From Streptomyces sp. NK15101 (GTDB lineage Bacteria > Actinomycetota > Actinomycetes > Streptomycetales > Streptomycetaceae), in NCBI RefSeq assembly GCF_020400725.1, contig NZ_JAINVG010000070.1:1-41271 (forward strand): 41,271 bases of DNA, in the 5' to 3' direction. Positions within the stretch are counted from its first letter, which is position 1. Each line of letters begins with the position of its first letter. A program made the position numbers and the translations under genes. The notes beneath the pieces are model-generated. The model was not told where the DNA came from. It was given only the letters and a program-made list of their open reading frames with translations, and did not search any database. Below are positions 19,031-28,640 of the stretch, in pieces.

Positions 19031-20560
19031 ATGGCATCACGCCCACCGCTGCTCACGATGAACCGCATCACCAAGTCGTTCCCCGGTGTCCGCGCCCTGG
19101 ACGGCGTGGACCTCGAAGTCCAGGCCGGCGAGGTCCACTGCCTCCTCGGCCAGAACGGCGCCGGCAAGTCGACCCTCATCAAGGTCCTCGCCGGAGCTCA
19201 CCAGCCCGACGACGGTGAGATCACCTGGGGCGGCGAGCCGGTCTCCCTGACCTCTCCGATCGCGGCCATGCGGCTGGGGATCGCCACCATCTACCAGGAG
19301 CTGGACCTGGTCGGCGGGCTGTCCGTCGCCGAGAACGTGTTCCTCGGGAACGAGCCGACCTCCGCCGGGTTCGTCGTGCGCGGTGCCCGGGCCCGCGCGG
19401 CCGCCGGACGTCTCCTCGAGCGCCTCGGGCACCCGGAGATCGACCCGGCCCGGCTCGTCGGCGAGCTGTCCGCCGCCCAGCAGCAGATCGTCTCCATGGC
19501 CCGTGCCCTCTCCCACGAGGTGCGGCTCATCGTCATGGACGAGCCGTCCGCCGCGCTCGACCCCGACGAGGTCGACAACCTCTTCCGGATCGTCGCCGAA
19601 CTCACCGCCGACGGCGTCGCCGTCGTGTACATCTCCCACCGGCTGGAGGAGATCCGCCGCATCGGTGACCGGGTCACGGTCCTGAAGGACGGCCGCTCCG
19701 TCGCCGGCGGCCTGCCGGCGGACACCACCCCGACCCGCGACATCGTCGCCCTCATGACCGGCCGCACCGTCGAGCACGTCTTCCCCGACCGCCCCGGCGG
19801 AACCGACGGCGCCGCCGCTGCCCGGGACCCCGTCCTCAGGGTCGAGGGCCTCACCCGTGGCGGCGAGTTCGCCCCCCTCGACCTCGAACTGCGGCCCGGG
19901 GAGATCGTCGGCCTCGCCGGACTGGTCGGCTCCGGCCGCAGCGAGATCCTGGAGACGATCTACGGGGCGCGCAGGCCGGACGCGGGCCGTGTCCTCGTCG
20001 ACGGCGTCCCGCTGCGCCCGGGCAGCGTCCGCGCCGCCGTCCGGGCCGGGATCGGACTGGCCCCCGAGGAACGCAAGGCGCAGGCCCTGCTGATGCTGGA
20101 GTCGGTCGGCAGCAACGTCTCGGTCTCCACCCTCTCCCGCTACTCCCGCGCGGGCTGGCTCGACCGGCGTGCCGAGCGTGCCGCCGCGCACCGGGCGGTG
20201 CGCGAGCTGTCGCTGCGGCCCGACGACCCGGACGCGGCGATCAGGACGCTGTCCGGCGGCAACCAGCAGAAGGCCGTGCTCGCGCGCTGGCTGCTGCGCG
20301 GCTGCAAGGTGCTGCTGCTGGACGAGCCGACCCGGGGCGTCGACATCGGCGCCCGGGCGGAGCTCTACACCGTGATACGCCGGCTGGCCGACGAAGGACT
20401 GGCGGTACTGCTCGTCTCCAGCGAGGTTCCCGAGGTCCTCGGGCTCGCCGACCGCGTGCTGGTGCTCCGCGAAGGCTCCGTCGTGCACACGGCGCAGGCC
20501 CGGGAGCTCGACGAGCACCGCGTACTCGATCTCGTGATGGAAGGGAACCCGACGCCATGA
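19031..20560 (+). CDS. Ribose-type sugar ABC transporter ATPase (RbsA-like)
   Basis: 509 residues with two ABC domains, as in RbsA, MglA and XylG. First domain: Walker A GQNGAGKST (about 41-49), signature LSAAQQQIVSMARAL and Walker B LIVMDEPSAALD. Second domain: degenerate Walker A GLVGSGRSE, signature LSGGNQQKAVLARWL and Walker B VLLLDEPTRGVDIG, all typical of this family where the second domain is partly degenerate. It powers import with the permease and binding lipoprotein encoded next. The stop overlaps the permease start by four bases (ATGA). Substrate is likely a monosaccharide or cyclitol, from the family and the downstream dehydrogenase and isomerase. Confidence 0.94.
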   Translation: MASRPPLLTMNRITKSFPGVRALDGVDLEVQAGEVHCLLGQNGAGKSTLIKVLAGAHQPDDGEITWGGEPVSLTSPIAAMRLGIATIYQELDLVGGLSVAENVFLGNEPTSAGFVVRGARARAAAGRLLERLGHPEIDPARLVGELSAAQQQIVSMARALSHEVRLIVMDEPSAALDPDEVDNLFRIVAELTADGVAVVYISHRLEEIRRIGDRVTVLKDGRSVAGGLPADTTPTRDIVALMTGRTVEHVFPDRPGGTDGAAAARDPVLRVEGLTRGGEFAPLDLELRPGEIVGLAGLVGSGRSEILETIYGARRPDAGRVLVDGVPLRPGSVRAAVRAGIGLAPEERKAQALLMLESVGSNVSVSTLSRYSRAGWLDRRAERAAAHRAVRELSLRPDDPDAAIRTLSGGNQQKAVLARWLLRGCKVLLLDEPTRGVDIGARAELYTVIRRLADEGLAVLLVSSEVPEVLGLADRVLVLREGSVVHTAQARELDEHRVLDLVMEGNPTP

Positions 20561-21588
20561 CGCAGCAGGCCTCCGCCGCACGGAAGGACGCGCCGTCGTC
20601 CGCCACCTCCGACACCGGCGGGAAGGGGGCCCACCGACCGGCGCTGATGCGGTGGGACGTGCGCAGCATGTCGCTGCTCGGCGTCCTCGTCGCCCTCGTC
20701 GCCGTCGGCGGCATCACCCAGCCGGACTCCTTCCTCGCCACCAGCAACCTCCAACTCGTCCTGACCCAGGCGTCGGTCATCGGCGTCGTCACCGTCGGCA
20801 TGACGTTCGTCATCACCAGCGGCGGCATCGACCTGTCGGTCGGTGCGATCGTGGCCCTCGCGTCCGTGTGGGCGACGACCGTGGCCACCCAGGAGTTCGG
20901 TTTCGCGGGCATCCTCTTCACCGCGGTGCTCGTCGGCGTCGGCTGCGGTCTCGTGAACGGGCTGCTGATCGCGTACGGCGGCATGGTGCCGTTCATCGCC
21001 ACCCTGGCCATGCTGGCCTCCGCCCGGGGTCTCGCCCTCCAGATCACGGACGGCAGGACCCAGATGGTGACCGTGACCGACGTCCTCGACCTCGGCGTCA
21101 AGGACGCCTACGTCCTGGGCGTCCCGCCGCTCGTCCTCGTCTTCGCCGCCGTGACCGTCATCGGATGGCTGCTGCTCAACCGGACCACGTTCGGCCGCCG
21201 CACCGTCGCCGTCGGCGGCAACGCGGAAGCGGCCCGGCTCGCCGGCATCGACGTGCGCCGGCAGCGCCTCTACCTGTACCTGTTGTCCGGCCTGTGCTGC
21301 GGGATCGCCGCGTTCATGCTCATCGTCCTCGCCGGATCCGGCCAGAACACCAATGGCAACCTGTACGAACTCGACGCCATCGCCGCCGCCATCATCGGCG
21401 GCACCCTCCTCAGCGGCGGACGCGGCACCATCGTCGGCTCCGTCCTCGGCGTCCTGATCTTCACGACCATCACCAACATCTTCGCCCTCAACAACCTGGA
21501 GACGGCGGTCCAGCAGATCGCCAAGGGCGCGATCATCGTGGCCGCCGTCCTCGTCCAGCGCCGCACCCTGCGCGGTGGCGACGCCTGA
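20557..21588 (+). CDS. Ribose-type ABC transporter permease (RbsC-like)
   Basis: 343 residues, multi-spanning. The segment GMTFVITSGGIDLSVGAIVAL is the signature of the RbsC/XylH permease family, and GGTLLSGGRGTIVGSVLGVL near the C-terminus is also conserved. A hydrophilic N-terminal 35 residues precede the first helix. The ATG overlaps the ATPase stop. One gene likely supplies both permease subunits as a homodimer, as usual in this family. Confidence 0.93.
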   Translation: MTQQASAARKDAPSSATSDTGGKGAHRPALMRWDVRSMSLLGVLVALVAVGGITQPDSFLATSNLQLVLTQASVIGVVTVGMTFVITSGGIDLSVGAIVALASVWATTVATQEFGFAGILFTAVLVGVGCGLVNGLLIAYGGMVPFIATLAMLASARGLALQITDGRTQMVTVTDVLDLGVKDAYVLGVPPLVLVFAAVTVIGWLLLNRTTFGRRTVAVGGNAEAARLAGIDVRRQRLYLYLLSGLCCGIAAFMLIVLAGSGQNTNGNLYELDAIAAAIIGGTLLSGGRGTIVGSVLGVLIFTTITNIFALNNLETAVQQIAKGAIIVAAVLVQRRTLRGGDA

Positions 21589-21650
21589 CCCGCCTTCCCG
21601 CGCCCCTCCTCGCCCCGATCCGACCTGCCCAGCCGAAGGGTTGATCCGCC

Positions 21651-22694
21651 ATGCCCCGAACCGCCCCCAGCCGCAGAGGACTTCTGTTCGGCAGCGCCGC
21701 CGTCTCCGCCGGAGCCCTGCTGACCGCCTGCACCAGCAACGAGCCCAAGCAGCGGGAACAGCCGGCCGGCAACACCCCGGCCGCCGACGAGAAGCCCGGC
21801 AAGCCCGTCACCATCGGCTTCGCCGGCCCCCAGGCCGACCACGGCTGGCTCAACGCCATCAACCAGAACGCCAAGTCCCGCGCCGCGAAGTACTCCGACG
21901 TCACCCTGGAGATCACCGAGGGCTCCAACGACACCGCCGCCCAGATCGGTCAGGTGCAGACCCTCATCAACAAGAAGGTCGACGTCCTCGTCATCCTGCC
22001 CGCCGACGGCAAGGCGCTCACCCAGGTCGGTCTCCAGGCGATGCGGGCCGGTATCCCCGTCGTCAACCTGGACCGCGTCTTCGCCTCCCCGCAGGCGTAC
22101 CGCTGCTGGATCGGCGGCGACAACTACGGCATGGGACTCAACGCCGGCACGTACATCGGCGAGCAGCTCAAGGACAAGCCGAACGCCAAGGTCGTCGAAC
22201 TCGCCGGCCTCGACAACCTCGAACTCACCCGGCAGCGCACCCAGGGCTTCGACGACGCCCTGAAGAACTACCCCAACATCACCAAGGTCGCCCGCCAGGC
22301 CGCCGACTTCACCGTCGAGTCCGGCCAGGCCAAGATGGCCCAGCTCCTCCAGGCGCAGCCCGCTTTCGACGCGCTGTGGAACCACGACGACGACCAGGGC
22401 GTCGGCGCGCTCCGTGCCATCGCGCAGGCCGGCCGTGACGACTTCCTGATGGTCGGCGGCGCCGGGGCCAGGTCCGCGATGGACGCCATCAAGGCCGGTA
22501 CCGGCGTCCTCAAGGCCACCGTCCTCTACCCGCCGACCATGGCCGCGTCCGCCATCGACCTGGCCCGCGCGCTCGGCCAGGGCAAGGGCGTGGGCGGTCT
22601 GGCGGAGCTGGAGATCCCGTCCTCGCTGACGCTCTACTCCGCCGTCGTCACCAAGGAGAACGTCGACGACTACCTGCCCACCGGCTTCAACTGA
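21651..22694 (+). CDS. Sugar-binding lipoprotein of ABC transporter (RbsB-like)
   Basis: 347 residues. The N-terminus has a twin-Arg (PSRRGLLFGS) and a lipobox (ALLTAC), so it is probably a Tat-exported lipoprotein anchored by Cys25. The mature part is a type I periplasmic binding protein: KPVTIGFAGPQADHGWLNAI opening, QTLINKKVDVLVILPADGKA, and WNHDDDQGVGALRAIAQAG with a probable hinge. It is 62 bases downstream of the permease. The ligand cannot be read from sequence; the family binds ribose, xylose, galactose, autoinducer-2 or inositol. Confidence 0.92.
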   Translation: MPRTAPSRRGLLFGSAAVSAGALLTACTSNEPKQREQPAGNTPAADEKPGKPVTIGFAGPQADHGWLNAINQNAKSRAAKYSDVTLEITEGSNDTAAQIGQVQTLINKKVDVLVILPADGKALTQVGLQAMRAGIPVVNLDRVFASPQAYRCWIGGDNYGMGLNAGTYIGEQLKDKPNAKVVELAGLDNLELTRQRTQGFDDALKNYPNITKVARQAADFTVESGQAKMAQLLQAQPAFDALWNHDDDQGVGALRAIAQAGRDDFLMVGGAGARSAMDAIKAGTGVLKATVLYPPTMAASAIDLARALGQGKGVGGLAELEIPSSLTLYSAVVTKENVDDYLPTGFN

Positions 22695-22773
22695 CCGGAC
22701 CCGGGCTTCCGGGGGGACGCCCGGCCTCGCAGCACACCGACGAGTCAGTGACTCTCCGACCAGGAGGAACCGT

Positions 22774-24006
22774 ATGGAACAGCGGGACAGTGACGCGACC
22801 GCGCCGCCCGGAATCGGCGTCGGCATGGTGGGGTACGCGTTCATGGGCGCCGCGCACTCACAGGGCTGGCGCAACGTGAGCCGTGTGTTCGACCTGCCGC
22901 TGCGGCCCGTCCTCGCGGCGATCGCGGGCCGGGACGCGGGCGCCGTCCGGGCCGCCGCCCAGCGGCACGGCTGGGCGGCGGCGGAGACGGACTGGCGGAC
23001 CCTGATCGCCCGGGACGACGTGCAGCTCGTCGACATCTGCACCCCGGGGGACAGCCATGCGGAGATCGCGATCGCGGCGCTGGAGGCCGGCAAGCACGTC
23101 CTGTGCGAGAAGCCGCTCGCGAACTCGGTGGCCGAGGCCGAGGCCATGGCCGCCGCCGCCGAGGCCGCCCGCGCCCGCGGTCAGGTGGCGATGGTCGGCT
23201 TCAACTACCGGCGCGTTCCCGCCCTCTCGTACGCCCGCCGCCTCATCGCCGAGGGCCGGCTCGGCACCCTGCGCCACGTCCGGGTGAGCTACCTCCAGGA
23301 CTGGCTGGTCGATCCCGACTTCCCGCTGACCTGGCGGCTGGAGCGCGAGCACGCCGGGTCGGGGGCACTGGGCGACCTCGGGGCGCACATCGTCGACCTC
23401 GCGCAGTACCTGGCGGGAGAGCCCGTCGTCGGGGTCTCCGCCCAGACGGAGACCTTCGTACGGGAACGGCCCCGGCTCACCGCCGCCGCGGCCGGCCTGG
23501 CCGCGCCGTCCGGGCCGGCCGCCACCGGCGCCCCGCGCGGGCCGGTGACCGTCGACGACGCGGCCGTCTTCACCGGACGGCTCGCCTCGGGGGCGCTCGC
23601 CGCCTTCGAGGCGAGCCGGATGGCCTCCGGCCGCAAGAACCAGCTCCGGCTGGAGATCAACGGGGAGCGGGGCTCCCTCGCCTTCGACCTGGAGCGGCTC
23701 AACGAGCTCTCCTTCCACGACCACCGCGAGCCCGCCGCCACCGCGGGCTTCCGGCGGATCCTCGTCACCGAGGCCGAGCACCCGTATCTGGAGGCGTGGT
23801 GGCCGCCCGGCCACACCCTCGGCTACGAACACACCTTCACCCACCAGGCCCGCGACCTGGTCGCCGCGATCGGCGCCGGCACCGACCCGTCGCCGTCCTT
23901 CGCCGACGGGCTGCGGGTGCAGCGGGTGCTCGCCGCGGTCGAGGAGAGCGCCCGGAAGAACGCCGTCTACACACCCGTCCAGGAAGTGCCGGCCGAGGTC
24001 CGCTAG
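22774..24006 (+). CDS. Gfo/Idh/MocA-family NAD(P)-dependent oxidoreductase
   Basis: 410 residues. N-terminal Rossmann domain with GIGVGMVGYAFMGAAHSQGW (about 13-32) and the conserved CEKPLANS motif (about 111-118), followed by the C-terminal alpha/beta domain with GDLGAHIVDLAQYL. Members oxidise or reduce sugars and cyclitols, for example inositol 2-dehydrogenase and scyllo-inositol dehydrogenase. AGGAGG lies nine bases upstream of the ATG. Position between the ABC operon and an isomerase fits uptake, oxidation and isomerisation of one substrate. The protein has an Ala/Pro-rich insertion at about 235-255. Confidence 0.92.
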   Translation: MEQRDSDATAPPGIGVGMVGYAFMGAAHSQGWRNVSRVFDLPLRPVLAAIAGRDAGAVRAAAQRHGWAAAETDWRTLIARDDVQLVDICTPGDSHAEIAIAALEAGKHVLCEKPLANSVAEAEAMAAAAEAARARGQVAMVGFNYRRVPALSYARRLIAEGRLGTLRHVRVSYLQDWLVDPDFPLTWRLEREHAGSGALGDLGAHIVDLAQYLAGEPVVGVSAQTETFVRERPRLTAAAAGLAAPSGPAATGAPRGPVTVDDAAVFTGRLASGALAAFEASRMASGRKNQLRLEINGERGSLAFDLERLNELSFHDHREPAATAGFRRILVTEAEHPYLEAWWPPGHTLGYEHTFTHQARDLVAAIGAGTDPSPSFADGLRVQRVLAAVEESARKNAVYTPVQEVPAEVR

Positions 24007-24035
24007 AGACCGCCCGCACACCGTTTGGAGGCTTC

Positions 24036-25043
<1,008 letters not shown>

Positions 25044-25057
25044 GACCTCCCGGTCAG

Positions 25058-25083
25058 GCCCGGTGGCGAGGGCGCCACCGGGC
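25058..25083. terminator. Terminator after the ABC/dehydrogenase/isomerase operon
   Basis: GCCCGGTGGCG-AGGG-CGCCACCGGGC is a perfect 11-base stem with a 4-base loop. It starts 15 bases after the isomerase stop, so the sugar operon and the ebo cluster are probably separate transcripts. Confidence 0.8.
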
Positions 25084-25300
25084 GGTCCGGCCTGCCCGCG
25101 CACGGCTTTGTCCTGATGCAGGAGAAAGTTCGACGGATCTGCTGCGCAAGGGCTTTCGGTCACGGACGAACGCGGCTACGGTCCCCTCACATCACCACCA
25201 CCACGTCCCCTCGCCCCACCGCACGGCCGGCCCGGGAGCGACCACCCCGTTTTCCTCGGCCCGTCCCACCCGAACCCGCCGGGGCCGAGCGAGGGCCCCA

Positions 25301-25366
25301 CCCCGCGCATTGCCCCCGCCCCGCCCCGCCCCGCGCATTGCCCCGCCCCGCCCCGTGCAGTGCCCC
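25301..25366 (+). repeat. Three copies of a CCCCGCGCATTGCCCC element
   Basis: Perfect copies at 25301-25316 and 25329-25344; a third, CCCCGTGCAGTGCCCC, at 25351-25366 has two changes. Confidence 0.75.
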
Positions 25367-25486
25367 CGCCCCTCGTACCTCACCGCCGGGCGGCCCGCGC
25401 CGCCCGCCGCCCGCACCGCGGAGGCGCCGCACCCCATCCCCAGCCCTCCACCCCACGCACCCAACGACCTGGCAAGGAGGCAGCCC

Positions 25487-26605
25487 GTGACTGACACCCA
25501 CGCACGCACCGGAGTCTGGTTCGCCGGAGCACGCGGCTCCGTGGCGACCACGGCCGTCGCCGGATGCGCCGCCGTCCGCGCCGGACTCCACCCGGCGACC
25601 GGCATGGTCACCGAGACGCCCGCGTTCGCCGGCACCGGACTGCCGCCCCTGGCCGCGCTCGTCTTCGGCGGCCACGACATCGCGTCCTGCCCGCTCCCCA
25701 AGCGCGCCGAGCAGCTCACCGGCGCTGGCGTGCTCCCGCACGGGACCGCCGCCGCCGTCCACGCCGAACTCGCCGCCGCCGACGAGGAGATACGCACCGG
25801 CGGCCCCCTCCCGGACGACCCCCGCACCGACACCGAACTCATCGCCGACCTCGCCGCCGACCTCGTGTCCTTCCGCCGCCGCCACGCACTGGCACGCGTG
25901 GTCGTCGTCAACGTCTCCTGCACGGAGCCGCCGCCCGCGCCCGACGCCGAACGCCTGCCGCCCAGCTCCCTCTACGCCGCCGCGGCCCTGCGGGCCGGCT
26001 GCCCGTACGTCGACTTCACCCCGTCCACCGGGCTGCGCACCCCGGACCTCTCGGTCGCCGCGACCGCCGCCGGACTGCCCCACGCGGGCCGCGACGGCAA
26101 GACCGGCCAGACGCTGCTGCGCTCCGTGCTCGCCCCGATGTTCGTCCAGCGGGCCCTGGACGTACGGGCCTGGTCCGGCACCAACCTGTTGGGCGGGGGA
26201 GACGGGGCGACGCTGGCCGACCCCGCCGCCGCCGCGGCGAAGAACGCCGGCAAGGAGCGCGTCCTCACGGAGACGCTCGGCCACCGGCCGGAGGGCCAGG
26301 TCCACATCGACGACGTCCCCGTGCTCGGCGACTGGAAGACGGCCTGGGACCACATCGCCTTCGAGGGCTTCCTCGGATCGCGGATGATCCTCCAGACCAT
26401 CTGGCAGGGCTGCGACTCCGCACTCGCCGCGCCCCTCGTCCTCGACCTGGCCCGCCTGGTCGCCCGCGCCCACGAAGCCGGGATCTCCGGGCCGCTCCCG
26501 GAACTCGGCTTCTACTTCAAGGACCCGGACGGCGGGCCCGCCGGCCTCGCGGAACAGTTCGCCGGGCTGCTGGACTTCGCCGACCGACTGCGGGAGGCGA
26601 AGTGA
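25487..26605 (+). CDS. Inositol-phosphate synthase family cyclase (first gene of ebo cluster)
   Basis: 372 residues. Family: myo-inositol-1-phosphate synthase (MIPS), which cyclises glucose 6-phosphate using bound NAD. Visible features: N-terminal Rossmann turn GVWFAGARGSVATT (about 10-23), VNVSCTEPP, YVDFTPSTG, the DGKTGQTLLRSVLAPMF block, GTNLLGGGDGATLADP (about 231-246) and DHIAFEGFLGSRM. GTG start with AAGGAGG seven bases upstream. It shares a 4-base overlap with the UbiA gene. In other bacteria this position of the cluster is held by EboD, a dehydroquinate-synthase-like sugar-phosphate cyclase, so this looks like replacement of one sugar-phosphate cyclase by an unrelated one. Whether it makes inositol phosphate itself or a related cyclitol is not known. 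Confidence 0.9.
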   Translation: MTDTHARTGVWFAGARGSVATTAVAGCAAVRAGLHPATGMVTETPAFAGTGLPPLAALVFGGHDIASCPLPKRAEQLTGAGVLPHGTAAAVHAELAAADEEIRTGGPLPDDPRTDTELIADLAADLVSFRRRHALARVVVVNVSCTEPPPAPDAERLPPSSLYAAAALRAGCPYVDFTPSTGLRTPDLSVAATAAGLPHAGRDGKTGQTLLRSVLAPMFVQRALDVRAWSGTNLLGGGDGATLADPAAAAAKNAGKERVLTETLGHRPEGQVHIDDVPVLGDWKTAWDHIAFEGFLGSRMILQTIWQGCDSALAAPLVLDLARLVARAHEAGISGPLPELGFYFKDPDGGPAGLAEQFAGLLDFADRLREAK

Positions 26606-27765
26606 CGCACCCCGGCCGCCCGGACCGCGCCGAGCGGAGCGGGCCCGAGCCCGAAGAGGGACGCGGCCGTACGGTCGCACCCGTGTCCGGCCCCGAGTCC
26701 GCGCCCCCGTCCGGCCCCGAGTCCGCACCCCCGTCCGGCCCCGCGCCGGCCGTCGGCTCCCTGCCGGTGCCCGCGCCCGAGCCCGGCCTCGCACCGGGCG
26801 GCGGCCGGATCCGGGCCTGGGCCGAACTGCTCCGCGTCTCCGCGCTGTTCAGCGTGCCCGGGGACGCGCTCGCCGGCGCCGCGGCCGTCGGCCTGCGGCC
26901 CGGCCGGGGGACGGCCTACGCGGTCGGCGCGTCGCTCTGCCTGTACGAGGCGGGCATGGCGCTCAACGACTGGGCCGACCGCGAGGAGGACGCCGTCGAC
27001 CGTCCCCACCGCCCCCTGCCCTCCGGTCGGATCGCTCCGGCCGCGGCACTGGGCGCGGCCGGCCTCCTGACCGCCGCCGGCCTCGCCCTCGCCTCCCGCG
27101 CCGGCCGCCCGGCCCTCACCGCGGCCGCCGCCCTGGCCGGCACGGTGTGGGCCTACGACCTCCGCCTCAAGCACACGCCCGCCGCCCCCGCCGCCATGGC
27201 CACCGCCCGCGCCCTCGACCTCGTCCTGGGCGCGACGGCCACGGGCCCCGCACCGGGACGGACCGCCGCCACGGTGCCGGTCCGACGTCCCCCCGGCCCC
27301 GTCACACCCGCCCCGGTCGCGCGGCGCGGTGCGGCGACCCGTACCGGACTCCGGGTCGCGGCGCCCGCGGGCGCGCTCGCGGTCCATACGTACGCCGTCA
27401 CCGCCGTGTCCCGGCACGAGGCGCAGGGTGGCTCGACGCTCGCCCCGCTCGGGGCCCTCGCCGCGACGTCCGCGCTCGGGGCCGTCACCGCCCTCCGGGC
27501 GCTCCGGAAGCCGGGCGGCGCGGCGGCGCTCGTACCACTGCTGCCCGCCGCCCTGTACGTCGGCACCACCGCCGTGCCCCTGCTCCACGCCGCGCTCAAC
27601 CCCTCCCCGGCCCTCACCCGGCGCGCCGTCGGCGGCGGGATCCGCGCCATGATCCCGCTCCAGGCCGCGCTCGCGGCCCGAGCCGGGGCGACCGGCACCG
27701 GGATCGGCGTGCTGGGGCTCGCCCCCCTCGCCCGCGCCCTCGCAGAGAAGGTGAGCGCCACATGA
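26602..27765 (+). CDS. eboC: UbiA-family prenyltransferase (EboC)
   Basis: 387 residues. Integral membrane prenyltransferase with about eight to nine hydrophobic segments after residue 70. The first Asp-rich motif NDWADREEDAVDRPHRPLPSGRI is intact (Asn122, Asp123, Asp126, Asp130, Asp133), so it should bind a polyprenyl diphosphate with Mg. The usual second Asp motif is weaker (YDLRLKHT after AGTVWA). The first 70 residues are a disordered Pro/Ser/Glu region with repeated SGPESAPP. GTG overlaps the upstream stop by four bases (GTGA), and its own stop overlaps the next start (ATGA). In ebo clusters this is EboC; the acceptor is unknown. Confidence 0.88.
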   Translation: MTHPGRPDRAERSGPEPEEGRGRTVAPVSGPESAPPSGPESAPPSGPAPAVGSLPVPAPEPGLAPGGGRIRAWAELLRVSALFSVPGDALAGAAAVGLRPGRGTAYAVGASLCLYEAGMALNDWADREEDAVDRPHRPLPSGRIAPAAALGAAGLLTAAGLALASRAGRPALTAAAALAGTVWAYDLRLKHTPAAPAAMATARALDLVLGATATGPAPGRTAATVPVRRPPGPVTPAPVARRGAATRTGLRVAAPAGALAVHTYAVTAVSRHEAQGGSTLAPLGALAATSALGAVTALRALRKPGGAAALVPLLPAALYVGTTAVPLLHAALNPSPALTRRAVGGGIRAMIPLQAALAARAGATGTGIGVLGLAPLARALAEKVSAT

Positions 27766-28640
27766 GCGCACGGCAGGGACTCCGCCTCGGGTACGGCACC
27801 AACGGCCTCACCGACCTCCGTCTCGACGACGCCCTCGGGCTGCTCGCGGACCTGGGCTACGACGGCGTCGGGCTCACGCTCGACCACATGCACCTGGACC
27901 CGATCGCGCCCGGCCTCGCCGCCCGTACCGCCCGGGTCGCCCGCCGGCTCGGCGCGCTCGGACTCACCGCGACCGTCGAGACCGGGGCCCGGTACGTGCT
28001 CGACCCTCGCCGCAAGCACGGCCCCTCGCTGCTCGACGCCGACCCGCGGAACCGTGCCGCCCGGGTCCGCCTGCTGCTCACGGCGGTCGGGGTCGCGGCG
28101 GACCTCGGGGCGCACGCCGTGCACTGCTTCAGCGGCGTCACCCCGCCGGGCACCGACGACGCCACGGCGTGGCGGCGCCTGACGGAGGCGCTGGCGCCCG
28201 TGCTCGACGCCGCCGCCGACGCGGGCGTGCCGCTCGCGATCGAACCCGAACCGGGACACCTCCTCGCCACCCTCGACGACTTCCACCGGCTGCGTGTCGC
28301 ACTCGGCGACCCCGCGCCCCTCGGCCTCACCCTCGACATCGGCCACTGCCAGTGCCTGGAAGCGGCGCCGCCCGCCGCGTGCGTCCGCGCTGCGGCACCC
28401 TGGCTGCGCCACGTGCAGATCGAGGACATGCGGCGCGGTGTGCACGAGCACCTGCCGTTCGGCGAGGGCGAGATCGACTTTCCGCCCGTCCTCGACGCCC
28501 TCGCGGCCACCGGTTACCAGGGCCTCACCGTCGTCGAACTGCCCCGCCACTCGCACGCCGGCCCGCGACTGGCCGCGGAATCGGCCGCGTTCCTGCGCGA
28601 CGCGGCCGCGACCGCCGCGAAGGGAGCGCCGGCATGCTGA
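27762..28640 (+). CDS. TIM-barrel sugar phosphate isomerase/epimerase inside the ebo cluster
   Basis: 292 residues. Xylose-isomerase-like TIM barrel (AP endonuclease 2 family). Probable metal ligands: Glu and His at IEPEPGHLLATLDD, Asp and His at LTLDIGHCQCLE, and His plus Glu in WLRHVQIEDMRRGVHEHLPF. Translation is coupled on both sides: ATG overlaps the UbiA stop by four bases, and the next ATG lies inside this gene's last codons. Substrate unknown; a cyclitol or keto sugar phosphate made by the first enzyme is the natural guess. Distinct from EboE, which is the related but longer protein at 30182. Confidence 0.88.
   Translation: MSARQGLRLGYGTNGLTDLRLDDALGLLADLGYDGVGLTLDHMHLDPIAPGLAARTARVARRLGALGLTATVETGARYVLDPRRKHGPSLLDADPRNRAARVRLLLTAVGVAADLGAHAVHCFSGVTPPGTDDATAWRRLTEALAPVLDAAADAGVPLAIEPEPGHLLATLDDFHRLRVALGDPAPLGLTLDIGHCQCLEAAPPAACVRAAAPWLRHVQIEDMRRGVHEHLPFGEGEIDFPPVLDALAATGYQGLTVVELPRHSHAGPRLAAESAAFLRDAAATAAKGAPAC

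Larger units (their letters stand above)
25044..25486. other. Intergenic region before the ebo cluster
   Basis: About 440 bases. A strong hairpin terminator lies at 25058-25083. A less GC-rich stretch follows with TTGTCC at 25108-25113 and GCTACGGT near 25173, a possible ebo promoter, and then a C-rich low-complexity tract with a CCCCGCGCATTGCCCC repeat. I see no gene. AAGGAGG at 25474-25480 is the ribosome binding site of the first ebo gene. Confidence 0.5.

Noticed and set aside
14934..19061. A very long plus-strand frame over the UvrA-like gene
   Set aside because: It has no domain and its composition is that of a mirror frame; the minus strand encodes a complete UvrA-like protein.
25487..26605. 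Treating the cyclase as ordinary inositol synthesis unrelated to its neighbours
   Set aside because: It overlaps eboC by four bases and leads a set of ebo genes, so an operon role is more likely than a stray housekeeping gene.
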